The position numbers and the translations under genes were made by a program. This document shows, piece after piece, positions 60,786-64,000 of a stretch of DNA of 64,000 bases. The stretch covers positions 36,445 to 100,444 of the forward strand of contig JANQMN010000008.1 in assembly GCA_028280065.1 (NCBI GenBank), in the 5' to 3' direction. Source of the stretch: Hahella sp. (lineage in GTDB: Bacteria > Pseudomonadota > Gammaproteobacteria > Pseudomonadales > Oleiphilaceae). Position 1 is the stretch's first letter; every line of letters begins with the position of its first letter. The notes beneath the pieces are model-generated. The model was not told the origin of the DNA and searched no databases. It was given only the letters and a program-made list of their open reading frames with translations.

Positions 60786-63206
60786 ATGGCGATCAAAAAA
60801 ACTGAACTCTACTCCTCACTATGGGCAAGCTGCGACGAACTACGTGGTGGGATGGATGCCTCCCAGTACAAGGATTATGTCTTGACCATGTTGTTTATGA
60901 AGTATGTCACCGATAAATATAAAGGTGATCCTTATGGCATGATCAAGGTGCCGTCTGGTGCGAGCTTCGAAGACATGGTTGTCCTGAAAGGCGATAAGGA
61001 AATCGGCGACAAGATTAATAAGATTATCAGCGCCCTCGCTGAGGAAAACGACCTCAAAGGCGTTATAGATGTTGCTGATTTTAACGATGAGGACAAGCTA
61101 GGCAAAGGCAAGGAGATGCAGGACCGCCTTTCCAAGTTAGTGGGTATTTTCCAGGGGCTGGACCTTTCAGCCAATCGCGTCGATGGCGATGACTTGCTGG
61201 GGGATGCATACGAATACCTGATGCGGCATTTCGCTACCGAATCCGGCAAGAGCAAGGGGCAATTTTACACGCCGGCTGAGGTGTCTCGAGTGGTCTCCAA
61301 AGTCATAGGCATCACTCAAGACACACCACAGGATGCTACGGTATACGACCCGACCTGTGGCTCCGGTTCTCTGCTGCTAAAAGCCAGCGATGAAGCCCCT
61401 CGCAGTCTGTCGATATACGGGCAGGAAATGGATAATGCTACCAGTGCATTGGCCCGGATGAACATGATTCTGCATGGCAATGAAACCGCTAAAATCTGGA
61501 AAGGGAATACCATCGCGGACCCGCATTGGAAGGAAGCGAATGGAATGCTTAAAACCTTCAACTTTGCCGTGGCCAATCCACCGTTTTCGAATAAGAACTG
61601 GACCAGTGGCATCAACCCCGCTAATGATGAATTCGATCGTTTTATTTGGGGTGTCCCTCCTGAAAAGAACGGTGACTACACTTTTTTGTTGCATATCATC
61701 AAATCCCTGAAGAGTACCGGTAAAGGTGCGGTCATTCTCCCTCACGGGGTTCTTTTCCGAGGGAATGCGGAGGCTCGCATTCGCGAAAACCTCATAAAAC
61801 AGGGCTATATCAAGGGCATTATCGGCTTGCCGGCGAACTTGTTCTATGGCACCGGCATTCCTGCTTGCATCATTGTGATTGATAAAGAGCACACTCATAC
61901 CCGGAAAGGCATTTTCATGATCGATGCCAGCAAGGGCTTTATCAAGGACGGTAACAAAAACCGTTTGCGCAGTCAGGATATTCATAAAATTGTCGATATT
62001 TTCAACAGGATGTTGGAACTGAACCGTTACAGCCGGATGGTGCCGTTGAGCGAAATCGTGGGCCACGACTACAACCTCAATATTCCGCGCTATATTGACT
62101 CTTCCGAGCCGGAAGATGTGCATGACCTGAGTGCCCATCTGCAAGGTGGAATACCCAACCGGGATATTGATGCCTTGCAGCCATACTGGCAGGTGTTTCC
62201 ATCTCTACGTGAGTTGTTGTTTGCTCCTGCCCGTGAAGGGTATAGCAAGGCTTTGGTGGAGGCTTCGAAAGTGAAAGCCACTATTCTGGGTCATCAGGAA
62301 TTTAAAGACTTTGCCAGTCGCAGCCTGTTGCCCTTTAAAGCATGGATCAAGCGGACAGGGTTGACGGAAATCAAACAAGGCGACTTGCCCAAGGAGCTTA
62401 TTTATCGGATCTCGGAAGACCTGCTCCAAAGCTATAGCAACAGTGAACTGCTCAGCAAATACAATATCTACCAGATCCTGATGGACTACTGGGCAGAGGT
62501 TATGCAGGACGATGTTTATATGCTGGTACAAGACGACTGGTCCGCAGGCAACGTACTGCGGGAACTGGTTGCCAAGAAGGGAGAAAAACTCAAGGAAACA
62601 CCGGATCTGATTATTCGAAAATCCAAATATAAAGCGGATTTGATACCCCCGGCTCTTACCGTGGCCCGTTACTATGCTGCCGAGCAGGGACAACTGAATC
62701 GACTCCAGTCTGTGCTGGATGCAGCCACCCAGGATCTGGAAAGTTATATTGAAGAAAACAGCAGTGATGAAGGGCTACTAAGTGACGCGAGCAATGATAA
62801 CGGCAAAATCACCAAGGCATCTGTCGCCGCCCGCCTGAGATTGGCGAAGGACCCTGAGGAAGTGAGTGCTTTGGAACAGGCGAAGAAACTGTTCGAGCTT
62901 GAGGCCGATGCTAAAAAAGCAGTGAAAGAAGCTCAGGAGGCATTGGACCTCGCTGTGTTCAAACAGTATCCGAAACTTAGCGATGAAGAATTAAAAACGC
63001 TGATTGTCCAGGACAAATGGCTGGCGACGTTACAGGCGAATATTCAGGCTGAGATTGAGCGTGTGACGCAGCAATTAGCAAATCGTGTGAAAGAGTTGGA
63101 AGAGCGTTATGCCGAACCATTGCCTGCTCTTATGCAGTCTGTTGTAAGTCTGAGTGATATAGTTGCATGTCACCTAAGAAAAATGGGCTTGGAGTGGTCG
63201 CTATGA
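60786..63206 (+). CDS. hsdM: Type I restriction-modification DNA methyltransferase subunit
   Basis: HsdM makes N6-methyladenine in the site recognised by HsdS. The 806-aa product has an N-terminal helical domain (ELYSSLWASCDELRGGMDAS) and the SAM motif DPTCGSGSLLL. The catalytic motif is NPPFSN, and LPHGVLFRGNAEARIRENLI and YNLNIPRYID follow. A C-terminal extension of about 300 residues (coiled coil, LFELEADAKKAVKEAQEALD) makes it longer than the ~500-aa classical enzyme. Its TGA overlaps the ATG of hsdS. Confidence 0.93.
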   Translation: MAIKKTELYSSLWASCDELRGGMDASQYKDYVLTMLFMKYVTDKYKGDPYGMIKVPSGASFEDMVVLKGDKEIGDKINKIISALAEENDLKGVIDVADFNDEDKLGKGKEMQDRLSKLVGIFQGLDLSANRVDGDDLLGDAYEYLMRHFATESGKSKGQFYTPAEVSRVVSKVIGITQDTPQDATVYDPTCGSGSLLLKASDEAPRSLSIYGQEMDNATSALARMNMILHGNETAKIWKGNTIADPHWKEANGMLKTFNFAVANPPFSNKNWTSGINPANDEFDRFIWGVPPEKNGDYTFLLHIIKSLKSTGKGAVILPHGVLFRGNAEARIRENLIKQGYIKGIIGLPANLFYGTGIPACIIVIDKEHTHTRKGIFMIDASKGFIKDGNKNRLRSQDIHKIVDIFNRMLELNRYSRMVPLSEIVGHDYNLNIPRYIDSSEPEDVHDLSAHLQGGIPNRDIDALQPYWQVFPSLRELLFAPAREGYSKALVEASKVKATILGHQEFKDFASRSLLPFKAWIKRTGLTEIKQGDLPKELIYRISEDLLQSYSNSELLSKYNIYQILMDYWAEVMQDDVYMLVQDDWSAGNVLRELVAKKGEKLKETPDLIIRKSKYKADLIPPALTVARYYAAEQGQLNRLQSVLDAATQDLESYIEENSSDEGLLSDASNDNGKITKASVAARLRLAKDPEEVSALEQAKKLFELEADAKKAVKEAQEALDLAVFKQYPKLSDEELKTLIVQDKWLATLQANIQAEIERVTQQLANRVKELEERYAEPLPALMQSVVSLSDIVACHLRKMGLEWSL

Positions 63207-63904
63207 CGGTGAATCAGGTGGCAGCACTGACCCCAAAAGATCTCACTGAAGCGACTTTTACAGTAAATATCATGCCGAAAGAGTTCAAGCAAACCGATGT
63301 TGGAGTAATCCCAGAGGATTGGGGTGTCGTTGATATTCGCGAGATATCTGAAATTTCGGTTGGTAGAGACTTAATAGAAGATTGTTTTTCAGATGTTCAA
63401 GATGAGAAATACAGATTTCCAGTTTACTCCAACACAGTTGATTATCCTGGAATATATGGATATTACGAAATGCCCGAGTATAACCAAGATGCGGTTACTG
63501 TTGTTGGTAGAGGGGTGGGCTTAGGTACTGCGTATCACAGGGATCGTGGTTTTGGGGCAATAGGACGATTAATAGTTCTTTTTCCAAAATGCGATACACA
63601 TTATTTGGCACATTTTATAAATGAACGAGTGTCGATTTATAACGAGAGTGGTGGTGTTCCACAATTAACAGGTATTGGATTAGGTCGCTATAAGATAGCC
63701 CTGCCCCCAGAAGAAGAACAAACCGCCATAGCCAACGCCCTATCCGACGTCGACGCCCTAATAAACTCCCTGGAAAAACTGATCGCAAAAAAACAGGCCA
63801 TTAAAACCGCGACCATGCAGCAACTGCTTACCGGTAAAACCCGCTTGCCTGCATACGCCAAACACCCGGATGGTACACCGAAAGCGTATAAGAAAACTGA
63901 GTGA
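63203..63904 (+). CDS. hsdS: Type I specificity subunit, single target-recognition domain (half-length)
   Basis: HsdS chooses the DNA sequence for methylation. This 233-aa protein contains one target-recognition domain and one conserved region, with EFKQTDVGVIPEDWGV near the N-terminus, GVPQLTGIGLGRYKIALPP and a final EEEQTAIANALSDVDALINS. Full-length HsdS has two domains (about 400-450 aa). The start uses the ATGA overlap with hsdM; an earlier in-frame start near 63167 is less likely. An extra ~30 residues lie before the usual start. Confidence 0.88.
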   Translation: MTVNQVAALTPKDLTEATFTVNIMPKEFKQTDVGVIPEDWGVVDIREISEISVGRDLIEDCFSDVQDEKYRFPVYSNTVDYPGIYGYYEMPEYNQDAVTVVGRGVGLGTAYHRDRGFGAIGRLIVLFPKCDTHYLAHFINERVSIYNESGGVPQLTGIGLGRYKIALPPEEEQTAIANALSDVDALINSLEKLIAKKQAIKTATMQQLLTGKTRLPAYAKHPDGTPKAYKKTE

Positions 63905-63932
63905 GGTATAGTCAAATCTGGTGTATGGCTTT

Positions 63933-64000
63933 TTAAGCAGCGTCCTGTTTTTGATCTCCGGTTTGCTTAATGCCGTTGACAAATTTCACCCCAGTGATGA
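63933..64000 (-). CDS. Partial frame at the right edge, C-terminus of an unidentified protein
   Basis: On the minus strand a frame enters from the right edge and stops at 63933-63935. It encodes ITGVKFVNGIKQTGDQKQDAA before the stop. It might be the end of a transposase or other accessory protein, but the family is not recognised and 21 codons is weak evidence. It converges with hsdS, and no hsdR is seen before the window ends. Confidence 0.25.
   Translation of the reverse strand, partial: ITGVKFVNGIKQTGDQKQDAA

Noticed and set aside
63933..64000. Definite transposase at the right edge
   Set aside because: Only 21 codons are available and the residues do not match any transposase end I can name, so it stays an unidentified partial frame.

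Overview
The window reads as chromosome of a free-living, aerobic, probably marine or soil gammaproteobacterium. Supporting this are the long isocitrate lyase of the Pseudomonas/Acinetobacter type (531 aa), GreB, PhoU, gltBD, an MdlAB-like ABC exporter pair, a MexEF-OprN-like RND efflux operon with a divergent LysR gene, an acyl-CoA-binding protein, two MAPEG proteins, many lipoproteins and a TonB-dependent receptor. No rRNA, tRNA, CRISPR array or complete insertion sequence was seen. The genus cannot be fixed from the sequence alone.

Layout. 0-10 kb: housekeeping genes (greB) mixed with small or decayed genes: a stand-alone integrase core-binding domain, a truncated ABC ATPase, a receiver domain lacking its phospho-acceptor, and a two-gene operon of a UvrD-like helicase and a DUF2971 protein. 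10-27 kb: an ankyrin lipoprotein, a small HTH protein with a striking double operator and an apparently leaderless start, phoU, a GH13 sugar phosphorylase, gltB-gltD (ammonia assimilation), a membrane diguanylate cyclase, and envelope or lipoprotein genes. 27-41 kb: an old-yellow-enzyme reductase with its TetR regulator and shared operators, the mdlAB-like exporter, an orphan periplasmic binding protein, a LysR regulator and the RND efflux operon. 41-50 kb: an AsmA-like protein, lipoproteins, two more orphan periplasmic binding-like proteins, a lipase-like hydrolase, an amidase, a flavodoxin-like protein and aceA. 50-55 kb: an ART-like orphan protein and a tightly coupled four-gene operon, DUF3348 - DUF802 (MotA/ZorA-like) - MotB/OmpA-like - DUF2894. 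55-64 kb: a MAPEG protein and a TonB receptor, then an accessory stretch: an AAA/DUF4143 ATPase preceded by four 22-bp tandem repeats, a DUF429 protein, a zinc-ribbon protein, and type I restriction-modification hsdM with a half-length hsdS.

How they work together. gltBD and aceA serve nitrogen assimilation and acetate or fatty-acid carbon. ACBP, the OYE reductase and the efflux systems suggest lipid and xenobiotic handling. The best candidate for an undescribed system is the 50.8-54.9 kb operon. It encodes a proton-motor-like pair resembling ZorA/ZorB: four transmembrane segments with a ~430-residue cytoplasmic tail, plus an OmpA protein with the channel Asp. The known Zorya effectors are absent and two unknown partners flank the pair. 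The helicase/DUF2971 pair, the ART-like protein and the repeat-controlled ATPase are secondary candidates.
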